Translations under genes and position numbers: made by a program
Notes under the pieces: generated by a model
The model's input: the letters and a program-made list of their open reading frames with translations, nothing else
The model's database searches: none
What the model was told of the DNA's origin: nothing
DNA from: Caulobacter sp. UNC358MFTsu5.1
Lineage (GTDB): Bacteria > Pseudomonadota > Alphaproteobacteria > Caulobacterales > Caulobacteraceae
Direction of reading: 5' to 3'
DNA: 64,000 bases
NCBI RefSeq assembly: GCF_000712075.1
Contig: NZ_JONW01000007.1
Location: forward strand, 124,001-188,000
Part shown: positions 38,328-46,912 of the stretch, piece by piece
How positions within the stretch are numbered: the first letter of the stretch is position 1
Layout of the letters: the number at the start of each line of letters is the position of its first letter

Positions 38328-38356
38328 GTCACAGTTTGGCGACAGTTTTGCGACAG
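38328..38356 (-). promoter_or_regulatory. Pho box (PhoB operator) with three 11-bp direct repeats
   Basis: Read on the minus strand: CTGTCGC-AAAA-CTGTCGC-CAAA-CTGTGAC, three heptamers at exact 11-base spacing. This matches the known PhoB site structure (CTGTCAT-N4 repeats). It precedes pstS, a standard PhoB target. Confidence 0.85.
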
Positions 38357-38487
38357 CGTCCGTTCACGGACGATCCCGCCATCCGGCCGCCCGCCATTTG
38401 GCGCCGCCCAGCGGGCGCGACGGTGCGATTGACCACCTAGGGTCGAGGTTCTACGCTTCCGGTAGCGTTCCGAGGAAGGGCGTCCGC

Positions 38488-39012
38488 ATGAAGTCGATCC
38501 TTGTCTGCATGGCCGCCCTGTCTTTCGCGGCTCCGGCGCTCGCCGGCGAGTGGCCCAAGCAGGACTGGCGCCTGCTCAAGGTCACGCCCATGCCGCAGCA
38601 AACGCCGTCGGCCGCCCAAAGGGATGGCGGCGCCTCTCCGCCGCAGGTCCTGGCGACCGGCCCCGTGAGCGGCCGCCTCGGCGGCCCAGCGCCTGGCAGC
38701 CGGCAGAACATCGCCCTTGATCTGAACTCGATCGATCGCACCGGCGACAATGTCGAGCTCCGCTATTTCGTCTGGCCCGACGGGCGTTCGGAGATCACCG
38801 AGGTCTCGTCGCGGATCGACTGCTCGCGGACCGGCGAGCAGGTCGTGTCCTGGCGTCGATACGATCGGGACTTTGTCTCTGTCGGGGCCGGCGAGGAAGG
38901 CGTGAGGCGGACGGACGCGACCGCCAGGGCGGTCGCCGGCTACGCCTGCCATCCCAGCCGGGGCCAGAACGTCAGCGGGAAGTCCCTGCCGGAAGTGGTC
39001 CGCGGCGGATAG
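38488..39012 (+). CDS. Secreted protein of unknown function
   Basis: A 174-residue exported protein, signal peptide 1-19 (ending ALA-GE). It contains a beta-rich region (NIALDLNSIDRTGDNVELRYFVWPDGR) and two Cys (SRIDCSRT and GYACHPS). I do not recognise a family; the layout recalls small surface-adhesin-like proteins. ATG 38488 has CGAGGAAGG about 9 bases upstream. It converges with arsC, 14 bases between the stops. Confidence 0.68.
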   Translation: MKSILVCMAALSFAAPALAGEWPKQDWRLLKVTPMPQQTPSAAQRDGGASPPQVLATGPVSGRLGGPAPGSRQNIALDLNSIDRTGDNVELRYFVWPDGRSEITEVSSRIDCSRTGEQVVSWRRYDRDFVSVGAGEEGVRRTDATARAVAGYACHPSRGQNVSGKSLPEVVRGG

Positions 39013-39026
39013 CGCGCCTCGGAGGC

Positions 39027-39383
39027 CTACAGCAGGTCCAGCACCCGTTCCTTGGGCCGGCACAGGACCACGCCCTTGGGCGTGACCACGATCGGACGCT
39101 CGACCAGGATCGGTTCGGCGACCATGGCGTCCAGGATCTGGTCGTCGGTGACGCCCGGCGCGGTCAGGCCCAGGGCCTCGGCCGGCGTGCCGCGCACCCG
39201 CAGCCATTCGTGCGGCCGCACGCCCGCCTGGGCCATCAGCTCGGCCAACTGCTGGCGGGTCCAGGGGCGCTTCAGATACGGGATGATCGACGGCTCGTGG
39301 CCGGCGTCGCGGATCATCTGCAGCACGTTGCGCGAGGTCCCGCAGTTGGGATTGTGGAAGATCGTGATCGGAAAGTCGCTCAT
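39027..39383 (-). CDS. arsC: Arsenate reductase, glutaredoxin-dependent type
   Basis: A cytoplasmic ArsC/Spx-fold protein of 118 residues. The catalytic Cys14 is in FHNPNCGTSRNVLQ, and the later conserved LVERPIVVTPKGVVLCRPKERV contains the second Arg. It could reduce arsenate with glutaredoxin. There is no arsenite pump or ArsR regulator next to it, so a housekeeping or orphan role is possible. Confidence 0.9.
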   Translation of the reverse strand: MSDFPITIFHNPNCGTSRNVLQMIRDAGHEPSIIPYLKRPWTRQQLAELMAQAGVRPHEWLRVRGTPAEALGLTAPGVTDDQILDAMVAEPILVERPIVVTPKGVVLCRPKERVLDLL

Positions 39384-39525
39384 GGCCCCGGTGAACCAGC
39401 CGCCGCGCGGGAAGTAAAGTGCGGGCGCGTCATCCCGCCGCGCCGCCGTCCATGGTCAAGTCAACCAAGCGGCAACCCTGCCCGGCGATCCTGCGCGCCA
39501 GTACGCGTAGAGGACTTTCCCGCCC

Positions 39526-39678
39526 ATGACCGCCTTTGCCGCCCTGCGCAGCATGGCCTTCGCCTGCCTGATCACCTGCGCCGCCATGACCGCCGCCTGG
39601 AGCAGCCTGCGCCACGCCGTCTGGCCGCATGACGAGGATCGTGGCGACGTGGTGTGGATCAGGACGGCGAGCCGTTAG
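39526..39678 (+). CDS. Possible 50-residue protein
   Basis: A small frame, ATG 39526 to TAG 39678, in the gap between arsC and galM. It has a hydrophobic Ala/Cys-rich N-terminus (AALRSMAFACLITCAAMTAAW) that may be a membrane helix, then a polar tail (HDEDRGDVV). AGAGGA lies 11 bases upstream. No family; it could be spurious in this GC-rich DNA. Confidence 0.4.
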   Translation: MTAFAALRSMAFACLITCAAMTAAWSSLRHAVWPHDEDRGDVVWIRTASR

Positions 39679-39702
39679 GCCGCCCGAGGCGACGGGCCCC
39701 CG

Positions 39703-40833
39703 CTACTTCACCACGCCGAAGCGGAACTCGGTCGTCTGCTTGAACGTCTGGCCCGGCCGCAGGACGGTCGAGGGGAAGTTCGGGTGGTTGGGGCTGTCGG
39801 CGAAGTGCTGGGTCTCGATCGCCAGGCCCGCGCCCTTTTCGAGGCCGGTCCCGTCGGGACGCTTCAGCGCGCCGTTGAAGCTGTTGGCGGTGAACAGCTG
39901 GACTCCCGGCTGGGTGGTGGCCGCCTCCAGGGTGCGGCCGCTGGCGGCGTCGACCACCCGCACGGCCGGGACCAGCCGGCCGCGCCCCCCGCCGTCGACG
40001 ACGAAGTTGTGGTCGAAGCCGTTGGCGAACTTGATCTGCGGATCGTCGGCCGTGACCCGGTCGCCCAGCCGCGTGGGCTTGCGCAGGTCCAGGGCCGTGC
40101 CGGCCACGGGGGCGATCTCGCCGGTCGGCAGCTTGCGGGCGTTGATCGGGGTGAAGGTCTGGGCCAGCACCTGGACGGTCTGGTCGTAGACGTTTCCGCC
40201 GCTCGCCAGGTTGAAATAGGCGTGGTGGCTGAGGTTGATCACCGTCGGCTTGTCGGTGACGGCGCGGTAGTCGATGCGCAAGGCGTTCTTGCGGGTGACC
40301 GTGTAGGTCACGGTCGCCTTCAGGGTTCCTGGATAGCCGCCTTCGCCGTCGGCGGCGGTGTAGGCCAGGGTGACGCCGGCCTCGCCGTGGCGCTGGAACG
40401 TCGTCCCCGTCCACAGCCGCGTGGCGAAGCCGGTGGGGCCGCCGTGCGAGGAGACGCCCTCGGCGCTGCTGGGCAGGTCGTGGCGCACGCCGTCGATCGT
40501 GAAGCCGCCGTTCGAGATGCGGTTGGCGTAGCGGCCCAGCAGCGAGCTGAAATTGGCCCGGGTCTCGTAGGCCTTCAGGTCGGCCAGCTCCAGGACGACG
40601 TTCTGCACGCGGCCCTCGCGGTCGGGGACGTTCACCTGGGTGATGACGCCGCCGTAGGACAGCACCTTCACGCTCATGCCGTGGTCGTTCTTCAGGGTGA
40701 ACACCTCGACCGGTGCGCCGGCGGCGGTGACGCCGTACGGGGCGCGGGTCGCTTCGGCGGCCAGGGCCGGGCCGGCGGCCAGCAGCAGGGCGGCGGTGGC
40801 GAGGGTCAGGGTCCTGTACGCGGCGACAGCCAT
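39703..40833 (-). CDS. galM: Secreted aldose 1-epimerase (galactose mutarotase)
   Basis: Converts alpha- and beta-anomers of hexoses (376 residues). It has a signal peptide (residues 1-25, AALAAE), which suggests a periplasmic mutarotase acting on freshly released sugars. The catalytic His is in INLSHHAYFNLA and the catalytic Glu in AIETQHFADSPNHPNFPS. ATG 40833 has GGAAGGAAA immediately upstream. A 15-base operator identical to those before the hydratase and LamG genes lies 35 bases upstream. Confidence 0.93.
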   Translation of the reverse strand: MAVAAYRTLTLATAALLLAAGPALAAEATRAPYGVTAAGAPVEVFTLKNDHGMSVKVLSYGGVITQVNVPDREGRVQNVVLELADLKAYETRANFSSLLGRYANRISNGGFTIDGVRHDLPSSAEGVSSHGGPTGFATRLWTGTTFQRHGEAGVTLAYTAADGEGGYPGTLKATVTYTVTRKNALRIDYRAVTDKPTVINLSHHAYFNLASGGNVYDQTVQVLAQTFTPINARKLPTGEIAPVAGTALDLRKPTRLGDRVTADDPQIKFANGFDHNFVVDGGGRGRLVPAVRVVDAASGRTLEAATTQPGVQLFTANSFNGALKRPDGTGLEKGAGLAIETQHFADSPNHPNFPSTVLRPGQTFKQTTEFRFGVVK

Positions 40834-40868
40834 GGTTTCCTTCCCGGGATGCTCGTGTCGAGCTGTTA

Positions 40869-40883
40869 TGGAAACCGGTGTCA
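40869..40883. promoter_or_regulatory. Candidate LacI-type operator TGGAAACCGGTGTCA, site 2
   Basis: Identical to sites 1 and 3. An inverted repeat GCTCGTGTCGAGC (40851-40863) lies between it and galM, and the equivalent repeat occurs at site 3, so the two promoters look like duplicates. Confidence 0.6.
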
Positions 40884-40906
40884 GCCAAACGGCGGGCGAG
40901 ATCAAG

Positions 40907-40936
40907 AGGCCGCTTCCGACGGATCGGAAACGGCCT
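40907..40936 (-). terminator. Hairpin after the Oar-like TonB receptor gene
   Basis: A 13-base stem with one mismatch (AGGCCGCTTCCGA with TCGGAAACGGCCT) and loop CGGA, 28 bases after the receptor stop. The T-tract is weak, so it may be incomplete as an intrinsic terminator. Confidence 0.5.
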
Positions 40937-40964
40937 CCCGATTTCGGTTCAAGTCTTCGTCAGG

Positions 40965-43900
40965 CTAGAACTGCCAGTCGAAGCCCAGGCGCACCGAGCG
41001 GGGCGTCTGGTAGGCCCGGACCTGGCCGTAGGTCAGGCTGGAGAGCCCGCCGGCCGTCTCGCCGAACTCGTCGTAGTCGGTGCCGCCCTGCAGGTTGAAC
41101 AGGTTGAAGATGTCGGCCCGCAGCACGAGGTTGCTGTCGGTCTTGCTGCCCACCACCGGTACGACCGGCACGAAGCGGGCCGGCACGGTGTAGCGCAGCG
41201 AGACGTCGAACCGGGTGATCCAGTCGCTGTCGAACGAGGTCCCGCGGTTGACGATCTTGCCGCCGCAGAAGCGGGCGTTGGCCCCGTCGCCGTTGGCCTC
41301 CTGCCAGTCGGGCGCCGCGTTGGGCGGCGCCAGGCCGATGCAGCCGTACTTGCGTGGCGACAGGACCGAGAGATTGCCGCCCAGCAGCAGGTCCTCGAGC
41401 ACGGCGTAGGAGCCGAACAGCTTGATCTGGTGCCCGCGGTGGTTGGGCAGCAGGCCGTAGGTGCCGGGGACATAGGCCAGGCGGTCGAAGTCGACGGTGA
41501 TGCCGGCGTCGGTCTGGCCGTTGTCCGAGCGGGCCGCCCCTTCGAAATTGCCCTTCGATTCCGACAGCACGTACGAGCCGCGCAGGCCCCACTTGCCGTC
41601 GAACTCGCGGTCGAAGTTCAGCTCCAGCCCCAGATACTCGCGCTTGGCCTTGGGGAAGGCCATCTGCTGGGCGCTGATGGTGATGGTCTTGGCGGTTGTC
41701 TCGCCGGGCAGGGGATTGGACAGCTTGACCACCACGTCGCTGCCCGGATTGATGATCAGGAACTGGTGCGAGCCGTTCCAGACGTCGGTGCACCCGGTCT
41801 TGGCGGCGTTGGTCTGGGCGTAGCCGTTGGCCGAGCACCAGACCCGGATCGCCTGGTCCATCACCGTGTCCTCGCTGACCCGGCCCAGGTTGCGGTAGGT
41901 CAGGTTCACGCCGACCTTCCACAGGGCGTCGATCCGGTGCTCGTAGCCGATGATGTACTCGTCTTGATAGGTGGACTTCAGGTTCAGGGCCGAGACGGTG
42001 TCGGGCGCCGGCGCCAGGCCGTTGTTGCGGATCACGCAGGCCTGGGTGTTGACCGGCGCGATGCTCTTCACCGTGGCCACGCAGGGCACCAGGCTGCCGC
42101 CCGTGGCCTGGACGCCCACCCCGCCGATCGGCTTGCCGGTCAGAGGATTGAGCGTGAAGGTCGAGCCCGGCCCGCCGACCGGGAAGAAGAACTCCGAGGC
42201 GTCGATGGCGGGCGAGGCGGCGCGGAACGCCGTGTTCGAGGCCACCGGCAGGTAGGTGCGCCCGTACGAACCGTACAGCTTGTCGGTGCGGTTCCCGAAC
42301 AGGTCGTAGGCGAAGCCCAGGCGCAGGGCGATCTCGTCGTCGAACTGCGAGAACGCCTGGCCCAGCGGGTTCATCACCTTGAACTGGTCCTTGCGGACGC
42401 CGAGGTTCAGGGTCAGGTCGCCGGTCACGTCCCAGGCGTCCTGGATGTAGTAGGCCCTGTTGCGCCCGGAATAGCCGCCGCCGGTCTCGAAGCGGCGCAT
42501 CTCGACATATTCCTGGTTCGGCCCGATCGCGCCGCCCTGGGCCCCGCTGGCCCCGGCCTTGCGGTAGATCCAGTTGCGCTCGCCGTTGCGGACGGTGAAC
42601 TGGGTCAGCAGGGTCTTCTCCTCGTCGAAGCCGCCGCGGATGTGGTGGTCGCCGAAGAACTTGAAATAGAGGTCGGCGTCGGCCCGGTAGAACTCGCGGT
42701 TGGCCAGGGACGGCACGGTCGACGAACTGGCGGTCTGGCGGCTGACGGTGGTGGCCGTGCCCGAGCGGTTGTCCTGGATCAGGGGCTCGGTCAGCAGGTT
42801 GCTGATCGACTTGTTGTCGACCTCGCTGCGGCCATAGGCGGCCGACAGGGTCAGCCAGTCGGTGAAGGTGCCGGTGTAGCGGGCCACGTAGTTCTCGCCG
42901 CCCTGGTACAGGCTGTCGGCGCTGGAGCGGTCGGGCAGGACCTGGTCGTTGGCCAGCAGGTACTGGTAGGTGTCGCGCTTGCGCTTCCGGCTGGTGTCGA
43001 AATAGGTGAACTCCAGGTGCTGGCGGCTGGTGACGTAGGCGTCCAGCTTGAAGGCGTAGAACGGATCGGCCGTGCGGTCCTTGGTGACGCTGGCGCGGGT
43101 GACGCCGGGCGCGGGGTTGGGGTTGTTGGTCCCGTTCTCCACCTTCAGGTCCTGGAAGGTGGCCAGGCCGTAGAAGAACAGACGGTCGCGGATGATCGGG
43201 CCGCCGGCCTCGACCGTCAGGCTGTTGTCGGTGCGGTGGGCCAGCGAGTTCCGCGAGATGGTGGTGTTGGGCATCTGCTCGCGCCACTTGTCGGGCTCGT
43301 AGCTGCCATGCAGGGCGAAGGTGAAGTCGTTGGAGCCCGACTTGGTCACGGCGTTGACCATCGCGCCGGTGCCGCGGCCGAACTCGGCGGGATAGCCGCC
43401 GGTCTTGACCTCGACCGACTTGTAGAACTCGAACGGCACCACGGCCGCGCCGATGCCGTTGACGAAGTTGGTGATGTTCAAGCCGTTGATATAGAAGACG
43501 TTCTCGCCGACCGAGGCGCCGCCCACCGCCGGTTGGGACTGGCCCTGGACGACGAAGTTGGTGGCGGAGTCGGCGGGGATGGCCGACGGGGCCAGCAGCA
43601 CCAGCGAGGTGACGTTGCGGGCGATGGGCACCTGCTTGGTCAGGGTCTCGACATCGACCACCAGGCCGGTCGTGGTGCCCGCGAAGTCCAGCTGCGGATT
43701 GGCCGTGCCCGTGACCACCACCTCGGAGACGCTCGCGCCTTCCTCGTTGATCGTGAAGCCGAAATTGGCCGTCGAGCCGACGGTGACGCGGACGTTGGAG
43801 TCGTTGACCGGCTGGTAGCCGGCCTTGCTGATCGACACGGCATAGGCGCCCGACGGGATCAGGGCGATGCGGAACCGGCCGTCGGCGTCGGTGACCAGGT

Positions 43901-44168
43901 CGCGTTCGAAGCCCTGGGCCAGCGACTTGACCTTGATCGCGGCGCCGGCCACGGGCGTCCCGGAAGCGTCGGTGACCGTGCCGGCCAGGGCGCCCGAGCT
44001 GTAGTCCTGGGCCAGGGCCTGGTGCGGCGCCAGGCCGGCCAGGATCGCCAGCCCCAAGAAGGAGGCGAGCGGTGCGGCCGAGGCCAGGCCGGCCGCCATG
44101 GTCGTGGCCAGCAGCCGTCCGCGCCGGGTGGCGGATCGTCGAAGTTGCGAACTCGAATGGGTGGACAT
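40965..44168 (-). CDS. Oar-like TonB-dependent receptor with carboxypeptidase-regulatory domain
   Basis: Outer-membrane transporter of 1067 residues. A long signal region (1-53, ending HQALAQ) leads to a CarboxypepD-regulatory domain (about 57-135; LAGTVTDASGTPVAGAAIKVKS), a plug (about 150-260, VEVKTGGYPAEFGRGTGAMVNAVTKSG) and a 22-strand barrel ending in RLGFDWQF with terminal Phe. Such receptors take up large substrates; this one's is unknown. AGGGGG precedes ATG 44168. The 252-base region upstream is notably AT-rich. Confidence 0.92.
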   Translation of the reverse strand: MSTHSSSQLRRSATRRGRLLATTMAAGLASAAPLASFLGLAILAGLAPHQALAQDYSSGALAGTVTDASGTPVAGAAIKVKSLAQGFERDLVTDADGRFRIALIPSGAYAVSISKAGYQPVNDSNVRVTVGSTANFGFTINEEGASVSEVVVTGTANPQLDFAGTTTGLVVDVETLTKQVPIARNVTSLVLLAPSAIPADSATNFVVQGQSQPAVGGASVGENVFYINGLNITNFVNGIGAAVVPFEFYKSVEVKTGGYPAEFGRGTGAMVNAVTKSGSNDFTFALHGSYEPDKWREQMPNTTISRNSLAHRTDNSLTVEAGGPIIRDRLFFYGLATFQDLKVENGTNNPNPAPGVTRASVTKDRTADPFYAFKLDAYVTSRQHLEFTYFDTSRKRKRDTYQYLLANDQVLPDRSSADSLYQGGENYVARYTGTFTDWLTLSAAYGRSEVDNKSISNLLTEPLIQDNRSGTATTVSRQTASSSTVPSLANREFYRADADLYFKFFGDHHIRGGFDEEKTLLTQFTVRNGERNWIYRKAGASGAQGGAIGPNQEYVEMRRFETGGGYSGRNRAYYIQDAWDVTGDLTLNLGVRKDQFKVMNPLGQAFSQFDDEIALRLGFAYDLFGNRTDKLYGSYGRTYLPVASNTAFRAASPAIDASEFFFPVGGPGSTFTLNPLTGKPIGGVGVQATGGSLVPCVATVKSIAPVNTQACVIRNNGLAPAPDTVSALNLKSTYQDEYIIGYEHRIDALWKVGVNLTYRNLGRVSEDTVMDQAIRVWCSANGYAQTNAAKTGCTDVWNGSHQFLIINPGSDVVVKLSNPLPGETTAKTITISAQQMAFPKAKREYLGLELNFDREFDGKWGLRGSYVLSESKGNFEGAARSDNGQTDAGITVDFDRLAYVPGTYGLLPNHRGHQIKLFGSYAVLEDLLLGGNLSVLSPRKYGCIGLAPPNAAPDWQEANGDGANARFCGGKIVNRGTSFDSDWITRFDVSLRYTVPARFVPVVPVVGSKTDSNLVLRADIFNLFNLQGGTDYDEFGETAGGLSSLTYGQVRAYQTPRSVRLGFDWQF

Positions 44169-44193
44169 GTAACCCCCTGTGTGTGAGCGCGAA

Positions 44194-44211
44194 GAGATTT
44201 CGCGTTATCTC
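44194..44211. promoter_or_regulatory. Inverted repeat GAGAT-N8-ATCTC before the TonB receptor
   Basis: It lies 25 bases upstream of the receptor start, within the leader region. A second inverted repeat, GTGAA-TATTG-TTCAC (44348-44362), lies further upstream in an AT-rich stretch. Either could be a regulator site; neither is assigned. Confidence 0.3.
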
Positions 44212-44371
44212 AGACAGCGAATTACGGTCGTCGGGGTCAATAGATCGCGGGTTGATTATTAAAATACTGAAATGTTGTCGCGATACTGACACGGTTGAAT
44301 TTGTGTACAGGGCCGTAAGTGTATTTATCTTATTCTGTATATGATGTGTGAATATTGTTCACGCACGAAAG

Positions 44372-44396
44372 CCCGCGCCGGCGACGCCGGCGCGGG
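44372..44396 (-). terminator. Hairpin after the 44421-44951 gene
   Basis: A perfect 11-base stem CCCGCGCCGGC / GCCGGCGCGGG with a 3-base loop, followed on the minus strand by CTTTCG. Very stable but with a short T-tract. It lies 24 bases after the stop. Confidence 0.55.
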
Positions 44397-44420
44397 TGTT
44401 CTTTCGGCGGAGGTCCTGGT

Positions 44421-44951
44421 TCAGGCCGCGGGGACTTGGACGGTGGTCGGGATCGAGGGGCCGCGCCAGGCCGCGCGGGCCGCGAACAGGGCGATGGGCA
44501 GGCCCACCCCGAACATGTGGATGGTCAGGCCGCCGATCAGCACGTCGAGGTGCGGCGGGGGGCGGGGGCCGAACCGCAGCAGCAGGACCACGTAATTCAT
44601 CACGACGTAGCAGCCGATCCCGTACAGCGGTCCCCACAGCCAGGGGCGGCGGTTGAGGGCGGGCAGGGCGCGGCTGGCCGCGACATAGACCAGGGCCATG
44701 ACCAGGGCGATGCCGACGTGCAGGGCCCCGCCCAGGGCCGCGGCGGCCGCGCCGCCCGCGTAGGCGGCCTTGCCCAGCACGCCGCTGGCGATCGATTGCA
44801 GGATCTTCTCGGGGCCGGTCCCGCGGGTCAGGCCGAAGAAGGTGAAGGCGTAGGTGATGTCCAGCAATGCGGCCGTCACGCCGCCGGCCACGACGGCCAG
44901 GCCGGGGCTGATCTCACGCGCGGAACGGGACGGGGAAGGGGACAGGGCCAT
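44421..44951 (-). CDS. Four-helix membrane protein of unknown function
   Basis: A 176-residue inner-membrane protein with four predicted helices (starting at about residues 16, 52, 73 and 133), glycine- and alanine-rich, with conserved-looking YGIGCYVVMNYVVLL. No known function. ATG 44951 lies 8 bases after the MarR stop, so it belongs to the MarR operon. Confidence 0.72.
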   Translation of the reverse strand: MALSPSPSRSAREISPGLAVVAGGVTAALLDITYAFTFFGLTRGTGPEKILQSIASGVLGKAAYAGGAAAAALGGALHVGIALVMALVYVAASRALPALNRRPWLWGPLYGIGCYVVMNYVVLLLRFGPRPPPHLDVLIGGLTIHMFGVGLPIALFAARAAWRGPSIPTTVQVPAA

Positions 44952-44959
44952 GGTCGATC

Positions 44960-45403
44960 TCAGTTGGGGCGCGTGGCGCGATGAAGGGCGGCGTCGGGCG
45001 TCGCGCGGACGTCGGCGGGCGCCGGGTCCGGCGCGGCGGCGATCGGGGTCTGGGCGGCGATCAGCTGCTCGATGCGGGCGGCCAGGGCCTGGCCGCGCGG
45101 CGACAGCCACAGCCGGCGCTCGCGCGGGTCCTCGACGCCGACCACGCAGTCCAGCAGGTCCAGCGACGGCGGCAGCGGCCGGTCGATCCGGGGCCCGGCC
45201 AGGGCGCGGGCAACGCGGGAGGCCCCGGCGTCGGTCAGGCCGCAGGCCAGGCCCAGTTCGGTGACGTTGATGCCGGGGTTCTCGGCGACATAGAGGAAGG
45301 CCCGCACGCTGGTCAGGCTGATGGCGGGATGGATTCGCCGGAAGGTCTCCAGCGCCGCCAGCACGGCGTCGCGGCGGCGGATGCGGACGACCTCAGCCGT
45401 CAT
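44960..45403 (-). CDS. MarR family transcriptional regulator
   Basis: A 147-residue winged-helix protein: SLTSVRAFLYVAENPGINVTELGLACGLTDAGASRVARALA is the HTH, and EDPRERRLWLSPRGQALAARIEQL is the wing plus helix. It overlaps the end of the upstream small gene by 11 bases and is followed by a membrane protein gene, forming a three-gene unit. Confidence 0.85.
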   Translation of the reverse strand: MTAEVVRIRRRDAVLAALETFRRIHPAISLTSVRAFLYVAENPGINVTELGLACGLTDAGASRVARALAGPRIDRPLPPSLDLLDCVVGVEDPRERRLWLSPRGQALAARIEQLIAAQTPIAAAPDPAPADVRATPDAALHRATRPN

Positions 45404-45662
45404 GATAGACCGCCAGGAGGCTGGGACGGGTCCTGTAGCGGCGCGGCGCGGCGGTCTCGCCGGCCTTGACCTCGCCGTTCAGCCGGGGCCGCAGGTGGTG
45501 GAAGGTGAAGGCGGCCGTGGCGTATTCGGCGCGGACGACCTCCAGCAGGGCTTGCGCCCGCCGCTGGTGCTCGGCCGCCTCGACATAGTCCAGCGCGGAG
45601 ACCTCGATGGTGATCTGCGCCCGCAGGGTCAGCATCGGGATGTCCTTGGAGCGCGCGGTCAT
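45393..45662 (-). CDS. Small protein of unknown function
   Basis: An 89-residue protein (LTLRAQITIEVSALDYVEAAEHQRRAQALLEVVRAEY...RPRLNG) with an alpha/beta character and no recognised family. ATG 45662, preceded by GGAGAGGG at 5 bases, is preferred over ATG 45683. It leads the operon with MarR and the four-helix protein, and lies divergent to the histidine kinase. Confidence 0.6.
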   Translation of the reverse strand: MTARSKDIPMLTLRAQITIEVSALDYVEAAEHQRRAQALLEVVRAEYATAAFTFHHLRPRLNGEVKAGETAAPRRYRTRPSLLAVYHDG

Positions 45663-45843
45663 CTGAGCCCTCTCCGTAAGCATCGACTCTTGCCCGTCGA
45701 TCTTGCCAGCCGGGGCCGCGGTGTCAGGCGTCGGGAGACCAACGGTCGGCGTCCTGCTGCCAGCGGCGGGATCGTCTGCCAACGGCGCCGCTCCGTCTGC
45801 GAACGGCGCTTTGCGCGGGGCCGCCCAGCGGCGACAATGGACC

Positions 45844-46902
45844 ATGACGTCGACGCCGGCCGCGCAGCAGCAGTCCCGGACCATCCTGATCGCCACGGCG
45901 GGGGTCTGGCTGCTGGCGTACGCCGCCCTGACCCTCAGCTGGGTCACGGCCAAGGCCCCGCACTTCTGGGACGGCTCGGTCCGGCGCGCGATCATCTGTG
46001 TGTTCGGCGCCTTGATGTGCCTGGCCATGCGGCCGCTGCTGCTGCGCTCGACGCCCTGGCCGTTCAGCCTGCGCCTGGCCCTGATCGCCGGCCTGTCTCT
46101 GATCGGCGCGCTGGTCTTCGGCGTGGTCGACTACGTGATCTATTGCGAGATCCTGCCGCGCTGGCCGGACTCGACCTTCTGGGGCGTGATGCTGATCGGC
46201 CGGACGGTGTTCTGGTTCTTCGCGGCCTGGGCGGCGATCTTCACGGCCGTCCACGCCGACCTGGCCGCGCGCGAGGCGCGGTTCAAGCTGGAGGCGGCGC
46301 GGGTGCTGGCCACCGAGACCCAGAACCGCATGCTGCGCTACCAGATCAGCCCGCACTTCCTGTTCAACACCCTCAACGCCCTGGCGACCCTGGTGATGGA
46401 GCGTCAGAACGACCGGGCCGAGCAGATGATCCTGGGCCTGTCGGGCTTCCTGCGCCGCTCGCTGGAGCGCGACGTGCGCGAGATGGTCACCCTGGCCGAG
46501 GAACTTGACGGCGAGCGCCAGTACGTGGCCATCGAGCAGATCCGGTTCGGCGACCGGCTGCGCTATGTGGAGCGCGCGCCCAGGGCCCTGACCGACGCCC
46601 TGGTCCCCAACCTGATCCTGCAGCCGATCATCGAGAACGCGGTCAAGCACGGCTTGGCCCGCAGCAGCGAGCCGCTGGTCATCGAGGTCGTGGTGGCGGC
46701 CGAGCGCGACGCCATGATGTCGGTCACCGTCACCGACGACGGCGTCGGCGGGGTCGGGGCGCCGCCCGGGCTGGGCGTGGGGCTGGAGAACGTCCGCCGC
46801 CGCCTGGAGACCCGCTACGGCGAGCGCGCCCGCTTGACCTGCGGCGCGCGCGAGCCCCGGGGCTTCCAGGTGCGCCTGGACCTGCCGGTGGAGCGCGCAT
46901 GA
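45844..46902 (+). CDS. LytS/YehU-type sensor histidine kinase
   Basis: A 352-residue membrane kinase with four N-terminal helices (about 12-140) and no periplasmic sensor domain. It has a His_kinase domain whose phospho-acceptor is His171 in RYQISPHFLFNTLNAL, and an ATPase domain with NLILQPIIENAVKHG and DDGVGGVG...GLENVRRRLETRYG. ATG 45844 begins the conserved part. The LytTR regulator follows by 10 bases and is its partner. Confidence 0.9.
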   Translation: MTSTPAAQQQSRTILIATAGVWLLAYAALTLSWVTAKAPHFWDGSVRRAIICVFGALMCLAMRPLLLRSTPWPFSLRLALIAGLSLIGALVFGVVDYVIYCEILPRWPDSTFWGVMLIGRTVFWFFAAWAAIFTAVHADLAAREARFKLEAARVLATETQNRMLRYQISPHFLFNTLNALATLVMERQNDRAEQMILGLSGFLRRSLERDVREMVTLAEELDGERQYVAIEQIRFGDRLRYVERAPRALTDALVPNLILQPIIENAVKHGLARSSEPLVIEVVVAAERDAMMSVTVTDDGVGGVGAPPGLGVGLENVRRRLETRYGERARLTCGAREPRGFQVRLDLPVERA

Positions 46903-46912
46903 GGAAGCGGGG

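Noticed and set aside
40878..44186. 1102-residue plus-strand frame
   Set aside because: It mirrors the TonB receptor gene; composition is typical of an antisense frame in GC-rich DNA.
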